Positions 27,098 through 35,632 of a DNA stretch of 64,000 bases are shown here, piece after piece. The notes under the pieces were generated by a model that was not told where the DNA came from, ran no database searches, and saw only the letters and a list, made by a program, of their open reading frames with translations. Source of the DNA: Franconibacter pulveris DSM 19144 (GTDB lineage Bacteria; Pseudomonadota; Gammaproteobacteria; Enterobacterales; Enterobacteriaceae); NCBI GenBank assembly GCA_000621185.1, contig KK211221.1, positions 248,001-312,000 on the forward strand, given 5' to 3'. Made by a program: the position numbers and the translations under genes. Within the stretch, counting starts at the first letter, position 1, and each line of letters opens with the position of its first letter.

Positions 27098-27368
27098 CGC
27101 GTTTTTCCTTATCCTGGTGAGCGGAAGGACCGGAGCCCGCGTTCATCAGCCGCGGCGCCAGCTGGCGCGCCAGCGCAATCATCAGCGCCACTGCCGCAGG
27201 CAATATCAAAGCCACGCCCGCGAAAAGCATTCCCACTCTCGCTGCACCGCCGTTAAACGGCGCGGGCAGCGTCACGTACTGGTTAAATGAGAGTAAAGCC
27301 AGCAGCAGCAGCGCCATCCCCACCGCTTCCAGCAGCAGCAAGGATTTGGGAATGACAGGTGAACGCAT
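27081..27368 (-). CDS. ybjC: Inner-membrane protein YbjC (DUF1418)
   Basis: A 95-residue protein with two hydrophobic helices and a charged C-terminal tail, the same length as in E. coli. Function unknown. It is the first gene of a SoxS-type operon with nfsA in E. coli, and its 3' end overlaps the nfsA start here too. Upstream on the minus strand TATACT (27401-27396) could be the -10 element. grxA, which in K-12 lies next to ybjC, is absent: only 113 bases separate ybjC from ybjM. Confidence 0.92.
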   Translation of the reverse strand: MRSPVIPKSLLLLEAVGMALLLLALLSFNQYVTLPAPFNGGAARVGMLFAGVALILPAAVALMIALARQLAPRLMNAGSGPSAHQDKEKRDDADH

Positions 27369-27470
27369 GGGGAACTCCGGTCGTCAAAGCTCGAAAGTAT
27401 AACCTGATATTCTGCCGTTGCTTTTAGCCTGAAGAAGCGTTATCAGCGCGTTTCGTAAAGCGCTGCGATA

Positions 27471-27496
27471 AAAAACCGGCTTCAGAGCCGGTTTTT
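27471..27496 (-). terminator. Terminator of ybjM
   Basis: AAAAACCGGC / GCCGGTTTTT with loop TTCAGA. Read leftwards it ends in T-rich sequence and overlaps the ybjM stop codon. A and T runs on both sides make it work in either direction. Confidence 0.88.
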
Positions 27497-27862
27497 CGCC
27501 GCATCGTAATGCTTAATCAGCGTCAGTAATAAGAGATAGCACAACGCGCCCAGCGTGCACCAGAAGACCGCGCCGAAGGTCCACGCCAGTTCCTGCCAGA
27601 ACGAGCGTTCGCTTTCGCGCCACATCAGAAACAGCAAAAGACAGAGCGGCGAAGCGAGGATGGCGCCGAGCATCGGTTTCACAACCCGGGCGTTGCGGCA
27701 AAACACGCTCGCCACGATGCCTGGCAAAATAAAGAAAAGCATGCCCAAATCCATTCTTCCCTCTATAGGGGAACCACGGGTTAAAAGCCATTTATGGAAA
27801 ATGAACACCACAATAAACAGGACGAAACAACAAATGGTCCCCGCCCAGCTTTGTCTTCGCAT
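27482..27862 (-). CDS. ybjM: Inner-membrane protein YbjM
   Basis: A 126-residue protein with four hydrophobic segments, aligning to E. coli YbjM in SWAGTICCFVLFIVV, MLFFILPGIVAS and FWQELAWTFGAVFWCTLGAL. Function unknown. I chose the ATG at 27862 with AAGGGG about 10 bases upstream; it gives the E. coli length. Its stop codon sits within its own terminator hairpin. Confidence 0.9.
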   Translation of the reverse strand: MRRQSWAGTICCFVLFIVVFIFHKWLLTRGSPIEGRMDLGMLFFILPGIVASVFCRNARVVKPMLGAILASPLCLLLFLMWRESERSFWQELAWTFGAVFWCTLGALCYLLLLTLIKHYDAAKNRL

Positions 27863-28154
27863 CAACAGATATCCCCTTGATAATGCCTGTATCGGATTTA
27901 CTGAAAGCCGCCTTTCAGGGCGCCCAGTCTGATAAAGCGTGGTAGCTATCCTTGCCAAAAAAACGTACTCTATAAGTACACTATTCTTACTAGCCGTTGA
28001 TCTTCATTGCGATTAAACTAGCCGCTGCGTAATGTTCCGCAGGTGATTTCAGGGCATGTGAAAATAAGAAAAAACCCTGTCGTTATTGGTGGAAACCTTA
28101 GCGCAAAACCCCACCCCTTTCAACAACTTACTAGTAAACAAGAAGTTATCCTCA

Positions 28155-29843
28155 GTGAATATAAACGTCGCAGATTTGTTAAATGGGAATTACATCCTGT
28201 TATTATTTGTGGTGCTCACACTCGGCTTGTGCCTTGGGAAAATACGCCTTGGCTCGGTGCAACTGGGTAATTCCATTGGCGTTTTAGTGGTCTCTTTATT
28301 ATTAGGCCAACAGCACTTCGCGATTAACACAAACGCGCTTAATCTCGGCTTTATGCTGTTTATTTTTTGCGTAGGGGTTGAAGCCGGACCCAACTTTTTT
28401 TCCATTTTTTTTCGCGACGGTAAGAATTATCTGATGCTGGCGCTGGTCATGGTCGGCAGCGCCCTGCTGATTGCGCTGGGCCTTGGCAAACTTTTTGGCT
28501 GGGATATCGGCCTGACCGCCGGGATGCTGGCGGGTTCAATGACCTCAACGCCAGTGCTGGTAGGCGCGGGCGATACGCTAAGGCATTCGGGCATGAGCAA
28601 CGACCAGCTGGCGGCGGCGCTCGATCACTTAAGCCTAGGCTACGCCCTGACCTATCTTATCGGTCTGGTCAGCCTGATTTTCGGCGCGCGCTATATGCCG
28701 AAGCTTCAGCATCAGGATTTACAGACCAGCGCCCAGCAGATAGCGCGCGAGCGCGGGCTGGATACCGACGCTAACCGCAAGGTTTACCTGCCCGTCATTC
28801 GCGCCTACCGCGTCGGGCCGGAGCTTGTCGCCTGGGCGGACGGCAAAAACCTGCGCGAACTCGGCATTTATCGCCAGACCGGCTGTTACATCGAGCGCAT
28901 CCGCCGCAACGGCATTCTGGCGAACCCGGATGGCGACGCGGTGCTGCAGATGGGCGATGAAATAGCGCTGGTGGGTTACCCGGACGCGCACGCCCGCCTT
29001 GACCCAAGCTTTCGCAACGGCAAAGAGGTGTTCGATCGCGATCTGCTCGACATGCGCATCGTCACCGAAGAGATTGTGGTGAAAAACCACAACGTCGTCG
29101 GCCGCCGTCTGGGGCAGATTAAGCTTACCGATCACGGCTGCTTCTTAAACCGCGTGATCCGCAGCCAGATAGAGATGCCTATCGACGACAACATCGTGCT
29201 GAACAAAGGCGACGTGTTGCAGGTGAGCGGCGACGCGCGACGGGTAAAAACCATCGCCGACCGCATCGGCTTTATCTCCATTCACAGCCAGGTGACCGAC
29301 CTGCTGGCTTTCTGCGCCTTCTTTATTGTCGGCCTGATGATAGGGATGATCACTTTCCAGTTCAGCTCATTCAGCTTTGGCATCGGCAACGCCGCGGGCC
29401 TGCTGTTTGCCGGCATCATGCTCGGCTTTCTGCGCGCCAACCATCCAACCTTCGGTTATATCCCGCAGGGCGCGCTGGTCATGGTGAAGGAGTTCGGCCT
29501 GATGGTCTTTATGGCGGGCGTGGGCTTAAGCGCGGGCAGCGGCATCGGCCGCGGGCTTGGCGATGTGGGCGGACAGATGCTGGTGGCGGGCCTGCTGGTG
29601 AGCCTGCTGCCGGTGGCTATCTGCTTCCTGTTTGGCGCTTACGTGCTGCGCATGAACCGCGCGCTGCTGTTTGGCGCGATGATGGGCGCGCGCACCTGCG
29701 CGCCGGCGATGGAAATCATTAGCGACACTGCACGCAGCAATATTCCGGCGCTCGGTTATGCTGGCACCTATGCCATAGCCAACGTGCTGCTGACGCTTGC
29801 GGGGACGCTGATTGTGATAATCTGGCCGGGTCTTGGCCTCTGA
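28155..29843 (+). CDS. ybjL: Aspartate:alanine exchanger-family transporter YbjL
   Basis: A 562-residue membrane protein with two transmembrane blocks, separated by two RCK_C (TrkA-C) domains in residues about 200-375 (for example [19 protein letters not shown] and [16 protein letters not shown]). This is the AAEX layout. Conserved pore-like segments are [18 protein letters not shown] and [15 protein letters not shown]. The substrate is unknown. The start is a GTG at 28155, where the protein begins [14 protein letters not shown] exactly as E. coli does; the frame is open upstream but not conserved. rybB follows on the same strand. Confidence 0.94.
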   Translation: MNINVADLLNGNYILLLFVVLTLGLCLGKIRLGSVQLGNSIGVLVVSLLLGQQHFAINTNALNLGFMLFIFCVGVEAGPNFFSIFFRDGKNYLMLALVMVGSALLIALGLGKLFGWDIGLTAGMLAGSMTSTPVLVGAGDTLRHSGMSNDQLAAALDHLSLGYALTYLIGLVSLIFGARYMPKLQHQDLQTSAQQIARERGLDTDANRKVYLPVIRAYRVGPELVAWADGKNLRELGIYRQTGCYIERIRRNGILANPDGDAVLQMGDEIALVGYPDAHARLDPSFRNGKEVFDRDLLDMRIVTEEIVVKNHNVVGRRLGQIKLTDHGCFLNRVIRSQIEMPIDDNIVLNKGDVLQVSGDARRVKTIADRIGFISIHSQVTDLLAFCAFFIVGLMIGMITFQFSSFSFGIGNAAGLLFAGIMLGFLRANHPTFGYIPQGALVMVKEFGLMVFMAGVGLSAGSGIGRGLGDVGGQMLVAGLLVSLLPVAICFLFGAYVLRMNRALLFGAMMGARTCAPAMEIISDTARSNIPALGYAGTYAIANVLLTLAGTLIVIIWPGLGL

Positions 29844-29875
29844 GAAAGAAAAATAAGAAAATTTTTATGAACGGC

Positions 29876-29903
29876 AGAACTTTTCGCTTTAGCGTCAGTC
29901 TCA
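29876..29903 (+). promoter_or_regulatory. SigmaE promoter of rybB
   Basis: A -35 AGAACTT (core AACTT at 29878-29882) and -10 TCTCA (29899-29903) are separated by 16 bases, and the RybB 5' end at 29910 follows 6 bases later. This fits the sigmaE pattern GGAACTT-N15/16-TCTRA and the known sigmaE control of rybB. Confidence 0.8.
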
Positions 29904-29909
29904 ATTAGT

Positions 29910-29988
29910 GCCACTGCTTTTCTTTGATGTCCCCATATTGTGGAGCCCATCAACCCCGCCATCTTGGTTCAAGGTTGATGGGTTTTTT
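29910..29988 (+). ncRNA. rybB: RybB small regulatory RNA
   Basis: The 79 bases beginning GCCACTGCTTTTCTTTGATG are nearly identical to E. coli RybB. The 5' seed of about 16 bases, which pairs with outer-membrane-protein mRNAs, is conserved. The molecule ends in the terminator stem CCCATCAACC / GGTTGATGGG (29946-29955, 29973-29982) plus six T. RybB is an Hfq-dependent sRNA that shuts down omp mRNAs during envelope stress. As in K-12 it lies just after ybjL on the same strand. Confidence 0.96.
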
Positions 29989-30043
29989 CTTGCCTGAAAT
30001 TCCCCAAAAGCGCAGCATAGCAAGCCTTGATAACGTTCTGGGC

Positions 30044-30274
30044 TTACCCTTTAACTTTGTCTACAGCCCAGGCGATAAGATACGCCAGTACAAAAAAACC
30101 GATAAATCCGGTGAGCTTTCCTCCCCACCTCTCCAGCACAAAAAGGCTGGTAAACGCGGCAACGGAGCAGATGCCGGTTGATAACGCTTCAACCAGGTTA
30201 GCTGACGCGATGCCAATGCGTTTAAGCAGCTTAGCGAACGAGGAGTCGGCAGAGTTCATTTTGCGCATTATCAT
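30044..30274 (-). CDS. Small membrane protein of unknown function
   Basis: I do not recognise this 76-residue protein. It has a charged N-terminus (MIMRKMNSADSSFAKLLKRI) and two hydrophobic stretches, about residues 32-46 and 53-69, which suggests a two-helix inner-membrane protein. Its ATG overlaps the stop of an upstream coding remnant (ATGA), a sign that it was once second in an operon. It lies between rybB and rcdA, where K-12 has nothing. It may be a leftover of a mobile element. Confidence 0.55.
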   Translation of the reverse strand: MIMRKMNSADSSFAKLLKRIGIASANLVEALSTGICSVAAFTSLFVLERWGGKLTGFIGFFVLAYLIAWAVDKVKG

Positions 30275-30366
30275 TTACCCACATGTTCCTGCAGCGCTTC
30301 GCCATCAAAGTAAACCTGACCGAATGCTTTCGCTACGTCGGAAAGATATTGCACAGTTTCGCTGAT
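30271..30366 (-). pseudogene. 3' remnant of an unknown gene
   Basis: On the minus strand a 31-codon frame reads like protein (ISETVQYLSDVAKAFGQVYF, then DGEALQEHVGK and stop), but is preceded by in-frame stop codons and has no start beyond a GTG without a ribosome binding site. Its stop overlaps the start of the 76-residue protein. I read it as the tail of a decayed gene. Confidence 0.4.
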
Positions 30367-30488
30367 TTATTGTTACCGCATTGAATAATAACCACGGTTT
30401 TATTTTTTAGCTCTTGCTAAACCGCTTATGCATGATAAAAAATCCAGACAGCGGGAGCCGGTGAACAAAGCGAAAACAGGGGCAAAGG

Positions 30489-31220
30489 ATGAGTTCAATT
30501 ACAGAAATGATTAATACGGAGTTTTCTAACGCCCCTGTGGCGACGTTTATCGCCCTGCTCACTTTTGTCGGCGCAGCATTTAAGCTCATCATCAAAATAA
30601 AAAATACGCTCTCAAAAACCGAAGAAGAAAATACCCGAACATTAACGCTTGCCGGAATCCCTCCCTTTTGGTTGCGCTTTTTCCTTATTTCTCTTTCCAC
30701 CAGGAAAACACCTGAAGTTAAAAAACTCGATAAAGCAATGGGTTACATTGCATTTTTACTCTTCCTCGGATCGTTTTTATTTACCGGCCCTATTCTTGTT
30801 CGCACGGTTAAAACGCCAGAAAACCACACATTGCTAATCTGGAAAGCCACCGGAGAACTTTTTTATATCTCTGACACCAAAGCGCAGGAATCCACGCTTT
30901 TCTCACCCTCTACATGGCAGATTAAAAAATCGGATTGCCCGGCGAGCGATGCCCCCGCGTTAAGCCAACACGCCTCGCCGTCGCCGGAGGTCGCAAAGGG
31001 GATTTGCGACCTGTTTATAACGCAGGAAGGCCGGGAGTATTTAACCCGCTCGATAAAAACGTATCCGAAGGGCAAACGGTTTGTTTATGTCATGCTGCCT
31101 TTCACTGAGCTTGTATTATTATGGATGGCAGCAGGCTGCGCGTTGCACCTTTATTACAGTGCAAAACTAAGAAAATATATTTTAGACGAGCAGGAAAAAG
31201 CGTTGAGCTATGTAAGGTAA
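30489..31220 (+). CDS. Membrane protein of unknown function (243 residues)
   Basis: I do not recognise the family with confidence. Three hydrophobic segments are visible: residues about 18-38 (VATFIALLTFVGAAFKLII), 84-104 (MGYIAFLLFLGSFLFTGPIL) and 200-222 (LPFTELVLLWMAAGCALHLY). A soluble part of about 90 residues with three Cys lies between the second and third. The coding region is AT-richer than its neighbours and has no counterpart at this place in K-12, which suggests acquisition. It starts behind GGGGCAAAGG. It diverges from the remnant and the small membrane protein. Confidence 0.7.
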   Translation: MSSITEMINTEFSNAPVATFIALLTFVGAAFKLIIKIKNTLSKTEEENTRTLTLAGIPPFWLRFFLISLSTRKTPEVKKLDKAMGYIAFLLFLGSFLFTGPILVRTVKTPENHTLLIWKATGELFYISDTKAQESTLFSPSTWQIKKSDCPASDAPALSQHASPSPEVAKGICDLFITQEGREYLTRSIKTYPKGKRFVYVMLPFTELVLLWMAAGCALHLYYSAKLRKYILDEQEKALSYVR

Positions 31221-31286
31221 GCGCCGGCCTCCTTTTTCAGAGAAGCGCTTGCTCCGTTATCTTTCCCCTGCGGCTATAAAAACAGC

Positions 31287-31835
31287 CTATTCCACCCTCG
31301 CGAGCCTCAACACCATCTCCCGAATCTCCGCCTCGCTCAGCGGCTTTCTGTCGACCACATAATGCAGCGTCATTCCCTCAATGAACGCGTCCAGCGCACG
31401 CGCGGTGATGGGGTCGAACCAGACTTCGAGGATCTGCTGGCTGCGCTGCATCCACGCCTGCATGATGGCCTTTAACGCCGGGCGGCGGTTGGCATAGGCG
31501 TAAAGCTGGTACATCAGCTCCATATTTTCCGGCGTGGTGATTTGCGCGCCGCAAATCACCTGCGTCAACGCCTCGCACGCTTCCTGCGGGCTGGCGGCCT
31601 TCGCCAGGTAAGCCTGGTAGGTTTGCGACATGTCGCGGGCGAAGCCGCTCAGCGCTTCCTCCAGCAGGGCGTCGATACCGGTGAAGTAGTAGGTCATTGA
31701 GCCGAGCGGCACTTCCGCCCGCTGGGCGATTTTGCGATGCGTAACGCCGCTGATGCCATATTCCGCAATGGCTTCAAGCGTGGCGCGTAAAATGCGCTCG
31801 CGGCGCGGCGGTTCCCCGATGGCGGATAAATTCAT
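31287..31835 (-). CDS. rcdA: TetR-family transcriptional regulator RcdA (YbjK)
   Basis: A 182-residue regulator. The N-terminal helix-turn-helix is [20 protein letters not shown] followed by [20 protein letters not shown], the TetR_N signature. The C-terminal ligand domain is conserved in [20 protein letters not shown] and [13 protein letters not shown]. In E. coli RcdA activates csgD and stress genes. It diverges from the MFS gene ybjJ with 83 bases between, and a perfect palindrome lies in that gap. I chose the ATG at 31835; a GTG at 31844 would add three residues. Confidence 0.92.
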   Translation of the reverse strand: MNLSAIGEPPRRERILRATLEAIAEYGISGVTHRKIAQRAEVPLGSMTYYFTGIDALLEEALSGFARDMSQTYQAYLAKAASPQEACEALTQVICGAQITTPENMELMYQLYAYANRRPALKAIMQAWMQRSQQILEVWFDPITARALDAFIEGMTLHYVVDRKPLSEAEIREMVLRLARVE

Positions 31836-31858
31836 CACTTTCACTCGCTAAGTCGTCA

Positions 31859-31872
31859 TGTACAAATGTACA
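31859..31872. promoter_or_regulatory. Palindromic operator candidate between rcdA and ybjJ
   Basis: TGTACA-AA-TGTACA is a perfect inverted repeat 24 bases before the rcdA start and 47 bases before the ybjJ start. TetR-type regulators commonly bind such sites between themselves and the transporter they control. Whether RcdA binds here is inference. Confidence 0.55.
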
Positions 31873-31918
31873 CTTCGTTGCTACTGTTGTCTTACCTTTT
31901 CTGTCGTCAGGGATGCTT

Positions 31919-33139
31919 ATGTCGCCACTCTCAACTCGCCAGGCGCTGCGTCGCCGCACCTGGGCGCTGTTTATCTTCTTCTTTCTGCCTGGTCTTATCA
32001 TGGCGTCATGGGCCACGCGTACTCCCGCCATCCGCGATGTGCTGGCCGTTTCCACAGCGGAGATGGGCGTGGTGCTGTTTGGCCTCTCCGTGGGCTCCAT
32101 GAGCGGCATTCTCTGCTCGGCCTGGCTGGTAAAGCGGTTTGGCACGCGCAAGGTCATTCGCACCGCCATGCTGATGGGGGTGGCCGGCATTATTATCATG
32201 AGCAGCGCGCTCTGGTTCGGCGTCGCGCTGCTCTTCTCCTTAGGGCTGGCGGTGCTCGGCGGCGGCCTGGGCTCGGCAGAGGTGGCGCTGAACGTCGAAG
32301 GGGCGATTGTTGAGCGCGAGCTGGGTAAAACCGTACTGCCGATGATGCATGGTTTTTTCAGCCTCGGCACGCTGGTGGGCGCAGGCATTGGCATGACGCT
32401 GACGGCGTTAAATTTTCGCGCCGACTTCCATATTCTGCTGGCGGGGCTTGTCACCATCGTGCCGGTTTTCATCGCGCTGCGCGCCATTCCTGAAGGGGTC
32501 GGCAAAGAGAGCGCCGAAGAGAAAAAACAAAACGCGATTAATCGCCGCCCCTTTTATAAAGACATCCAGCTGCTGCTGATTGGCGTGGTGGTGCTGGCGA
32601 TGGCGTTTGCTGAAGGGTCGGCCAATGACTGGCTGCCGCTATTGATGGTGGACGGCCACGGCTTTAGCCCCACTTCCGGCTCGCTTATCTACGCAGGCTT
32701 TACGCTTGGCATGACGCTGGGCCGCTTTTTCGGCGGCTGGTTTATCGACCGCTACAGCCGGGTGGCGGTGGTTCGCGCCAGCGCCCTGATGGGCGGGCTT
32801 GGCATTGCGCTGATTATTTTTGTCGACAGCGCCTGGGTTGCGGGCGCATCGGTGATCTTGTGGGGGCTTGGCGCCTCGCTCGGCTTCCCGCTGACCATTT
32901 CGGCGGCAAGCGACACCGGTCCGGATGCGCCAACGCGCGTAAGCGTGGTTGCCACCACCGGCTATATCGCTTTCCTGGTGGGGCCACCGCTGCTCGGCTT
33001 CCTCGGCGAACACTATGGCCTGCGCAGCGCGATGCTGGTGGTGCTGAGCCTGATTGCCATCGCCTTCCTGGTTTCCCGGGCGGTGGCGAAACCCGAGCGC
33101 GCCGAATGGCAGGAAGAGGAAAACGCCGCGTGCCGCTAG
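31919..33139 (+). CDS. ybjJ: MFS transporter YbjJ
   Basis: A 406-residue 12-helix major facilitator protein. The segment [20 protein letters not shown] and the loop [14 protein letters not shown] (MFS loop 2-3) are conserved, and the second half is almost identical to E. coli YbjJ ([20 protein letters not shown]). Function unknown. I prefer the ATG at 31919, with CAGGGA six bases upstream, to the one at 31913 that lies within the ribosome binding site. Probably controlled by the divergent RcdA. Confidence 0.93.
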   Translation: MSPLSTRQALRRRTWALFIFFFLPGLIMASWATRTPAIRDVLAVSTAEMGVVLFGLSVGSMSGILCSAWLVKRFGTRKVIRTAMLMGVAGIIIMSSALWFGVALLFSLGLAVLGGGLGSAEVALNVEGAIVERELGKTVLPMMHGFFSLGTLVGAGIGMTLTALNFRADFHILLAGLVTIVPVFIALRAIPEGVGKESAEEKKQNAINRRPFYKDIQLLLIGVVVLAMAFAEGSANDWLPLLMVDGHGFSPTSGSLIYAGFTLGMTLGRFFGGWFIDRYSRVAVVRASALMGGLGIALIIFVDSAWVAGASVILWGLGASLGFPLTISAASDTGPDAPTRVSVVATTGYIAFLVGPPLLGFLGEHYGLRSAMLVVLSLIAIAFLVSRAVAKPERAEWQEEENAACR

Positions 33140-33147
33140 CGGCAGCG

Positions 33148-34605
33148 CTATCCTTTCAGCAGCGCCAGAATGGTTTCTGGCGCTTGCCTGGCCTGCGCCA
33201 TCAGCGCGCTGCCCGCCTGTTGCAGGATTTGCGCCCGGGTCATGTTGCTCACCTCCTGGGCGTAATCCGCATCTTCAATGCGGCTGCGCGCCGCTTCGGT
33301 CGCCACCTTCCCTTCCAGCACCGTGCTCTTCGCGCTGGCAAAGGCATTAGTAAGGCTGCCGTAAGTGCCCCGGTAGCCGTTTACCTTCTCCAGCGCCGCG
33401 TCGAGTTTGCCCATCGCCTGGCTGGCGTTTTGCTGATTATCAAACCTCAGGTCGCTGATGCCGAGCGTGACAGTATCAGAAGGTGTGCCGGGAATAGTCT
33501 TGGTTTCAAGCGGTTGACCAAAATCGGCGCTGACCACAATTTGCGTCTCGCTGCTGGTGGGTCTGCTGTCCGGCGCCTGCGTAGGTGTCGGAAGTTGGCT
33601 CCATGTCATGCTGCCAGTAAAAGAACCGGTGCCCACCACCATTACAATCAGGTCTTCGGTCACGCTATCAATAGCGATTCGCTCTTTGTAATGACCCGGC
33701 GAGACGGTGCCATTGTTAGGCCAGCCGGTCGCTGGGGTTTCATACCGGTCTCCGTCGCCGCTGTAAGTAATATTCATCCCGTTCAGCGATGCGGTCACGC
33801 TGCCGTTAAGGTTATAAACCGCGCCGCCCTGGGTCAGGTGCGCATCGCTGTAAATCGCGCCGGCAGTAAAGCCGTTCTCTTCGGTAATGATTTTCATACT
33901 GGCATCGGCGGAATTATTTACGCCATTGCTTCGCCAGGTAAAATCGCGAGTGGCGCCATTCCCATTAATGGGCGTGCCTATCAAATGGCTACCATCACGG
34001 CTAAAAAGCTGCAAATCGTCATCCATCCAGCCGGAATCGATTTCGAGCACGATATCTTTCGCCCCGGCGGGGATATAAGCGAAAGGCACACGTCCCGAAG
34101 TAAAAACATAGCCTTGTCCTGCTACAGGCAGGCGTTGGTTAACAGTCGGAACTTCACCCAACTGTACCGGTGGCGGCGCTGGATGGCTTGCCGCCGCCAG
34201 CGGATATTTACCGAACACCGTCGTACCGTAAGCAATTTGGTCGATGGTTTCGCTTATCTTCTGAAATTCATTCTGAATACTGGCGCTGTCTTGCGGCGAG
34301 AGCGTGCCGTTTGCCGCCTGCACCGCCAGCGTTCTGGCGCGGATGAGCAAATTATTAATCTCATCCAGTCCGCCCTCCGCCGTTTGCATCAGGCTGACAC
34401 CATCGTCGATATTGCGCGCCACTGCGCCGCTGGCGTTAATATTGGCGCTCATGCGGTTAGCGATAGCGAGACCTGCGGCGTCATCCCTGGCGCTATTAAT
34501 GCGCATACCGGAAGCGAGCCGGGTGATAGCCTCACTCAGCGCCGACTCGCTGCTGCGCTGTTGTGTCGCCGTAAAAGGGGACATCAGGGAATAAAGGGTC
34601 GTCAT
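33148..34605 (-). CDS. Orphan flagellin with an unusual central domain
   Basis: A 485-residue protein with both conserved flagellin ends. Residues 1-135 (ITRLASGMRINSARDDAAGL, NIDDGVSLMQTAEGGLDEIN) are the N-terminal D0/D1 parts and residues about 385-485 (SRIEDADYAQEVSNMTRAQI, LQQAGSALMAQARQAPETIL) the C-terminal D1/D0 parts, so it should polymerise into, or cap onto, a filament. A Pro-rich linker (140-148) leads into a central region of about 240 residues that I do not recognise; it looks beta-rich and has no HExxH, so it is not a flagellinolysin. No other flagellar gene is in the window. A sigma28-like promoter precedes it. K-12 has no flagellin here. The start ATG at 34605 has AAGAG close upstream. 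Confidence 0.9.
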   Translation of the reverse strand: MTTLYSLMSPFTATQQRSSESALSEAITRLASGMRINSARDDAAGLAIANRMSANINASGAVARNIDDGVSLMQTAEGGLDEINNLLIRARTLAVQAANGTLSPQDSASIQNEFQKISETIDQIAYGTTVFGKYPLAAASHPAPPPVQLGEVPTVNQRLPVAGQGYVFTSGRVPFAYIPAGAKDIVLEIDSGWMDDDLQLFSRDGSHLIGTPINGNGATRDFTWRSNGVNNSADASMKIITEENGFTAGAIYSDAHLTQGGAVYNLNGSVTASLNGMNITYSGDGDRYETPATGWPNNGTVSPGHYKERIAIDSVTEDLIVMVVGTGSFTGSMTWSQLPTPTQAPDSRPTSSETQIVVSADFGQPLETKTIPGTPSDTVTLGISDLRFDNQQNASQAMGKLDAALEKVNGYRGTYGSLTNAFASAKSTVLEGKVATEAARSRIEDADYAQEVSNMTRAQILQQAGSALMAQARQAPETILALLKG

Positions 34606-34644
34606 GCTCTTTTAGAAAACACACTATAGTTGCCGTCATGGCTA

Positions 34645-34672
34645 CTATCGGCCCGCCAGGGGCGACGCTTTA
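34645..34672 (-). promoter_or_regulatory. Sigma28 (FliA)-like promoter of the orphan flagellin
   Basis: On the minus strand TAAA (34672-34669) is followed after 16 bases by GCCGATAG (34652-34645). The FliA consensus is TAAA-N15-GCCGATAA, so the -10 matches 7 of 8 and the spacing is one base long. The expected transcript would begin about 30 bases before the flagellin ATG. Confidence 0.6.
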
Positions 34673-34781
34673 ACGAAAAATTTGCATTAAGTGAAAACTT
34701 GTTAGTTAACCAGCGCTTATGAAATAGCGATCCGAAGGACAGGGAAGCCTGCCCAATCCGCCAAACCGTTAAGGAGTCTTT

Positions 34782-35594
34782 ATGGGTGTAAAAATGATCG
34801 CCGTCGACATGGATGGCACCTTTCTCAGCGACGCCAAAACCTATCACCGCGAGCGCTTTCTTGCGCAATACGCCCGCATGAAGGAACAGGGGATCCGCTT
34901 TGTCGTCGCGAGCGGCAACCAGTATTACCAGCTCGCGTCGTTTTTCCCGGAGATAGCCGAAGAGATTGCTTTTGTAGCGGAAAACGGCGCCTGGGTGGTG
35001 TGCGAAGGCGAAGATCTGTTTAACGGCAAGCTCACCAAAGGGCAGTATGACCAGGTTATCGACCATCTGCTGACGCTGCCGAAGGTAGAAACTATCGCCT
35101 GCGGCAAGCGCAGCGGCTATACCCTAAAACATTATGACGACGCGTTTAAGCGTATGGCCGCCACCTATTATCACCGGCTGGAATTCGTCGACAGTTTTTA
35201 TGGTCTGGACGACACCTTCTTTAAGTTCGCGCTTAACCTGCCGGATGACGATTTATTAAAAACCATGGACGCGCTGACGGTAGCGTTTGAAGGCATCGTA
35301 ACGCCGGTTTCCAGCGGTCACGGCTCTATCGACCTGATTATCCCCGGCCTGCATAAAGCCAACGGCCTGCAAATGCTGCAAAAACGCTGGGGAATAAAAG
35401 ACAGCGACGTGGTTGCTTTTGGCGACGGCGGCAATGATATCGAGATGCTGCGCCACGCGGGTTTTGGCTTCGCCATGGAAAACGCGCCGGAGAAAATCAA
35501 AGCGATAGCGCCCTACCGCGCGCCGCATAATAACGAACAGGGCGTGCTGGAAATTATCGACAAGGTGCTGAATAAAGAAGCGCCTTTCCAGTAA
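34782..35594 (+). CDS. ybjI: HAD-family Cof-type phosphatase YbjI
   Basis: A 270-residue HAD phosphatase of the Cof subfamily. Motif I is IAVDMDGTFL (catalytic Asp9 and Asp11 or thereabouts), motif II VVASGNQYYQL, motif III lysine in the HKANGLQML segment, and motif IV VAFGDGGNDIEMLRHAGFGFAMENA. The E. coli enzyme hydrolyses FMN and sugar phosphates. AAGGAG lies seven bases before the ATG. Its terminator is shared with the convergent mdfA. Confidence 0.95.
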   Translation: MGVKMIAVDMDGTFLSDAKTYHRERFLAQYARMKEQGIRFVVASGNQYYQLASFFPEIAEEIAFVAENGAWVVCEGEDLFNGKLTKGQYDQVIDHLLTLPKVETIACGKRSGYTLKHYDDAFKRMAATYYHRLEFVDSFYGLDDTFFKFALNLPDDDLLKTMDALTVAFEGIVTPVSSGHGSIDLIIPGLHKANGLQMLQKRWGIKDSDVVAFGDGGNDIEMLRHAGFGFAMENAPEKIKAIAPYRAPHNNEQGVLEIIDKVLNKEAPFQ

Positions 35595-35597
35595 CGC

Positions 35598-35624
35598 AAA
35601 GGCCCTCGCTGGAGGGCCTTTTTT
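35598..35624. terminator. Terminator of ybjI (bidirectional with mdfA)
   Basis: AAAGGCCCTC / GAGGGCC-TTT with loop GCTG, followed by a run of T up to 35624. It stands between two convergent genes. Confidence 0.92.
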
Positions 35625-35632
35625 ATGGCGAT

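Noticed and set aside
27396-27420. SoxS box upstream of ybjC
   Set aside because: GCA is present but the downstream CAA/CTA part of the consensus is not at the right distance, so I could not support it, although SoxS control is known in E. coli.
30044-31220. A complete prophage or integrative element
   Set aside because: No integrase, attachment-site repeat, tRNA or structural phage gene is present.
33148-34605. Flagellin as a flagellinolysin (protease in the central domain)
   Set aside because: No HExxH motif is present in the central region.
32860-34629. A 589-codon open frame on the + strand opposite the flagellin gene
   Set aside because: The product is Arg/His-rich with no domain, overlaps the end of ybjJ, and the opposite strand encodes a clear flagellin. 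Long antisense frames are common in GC-rich coding DNA.
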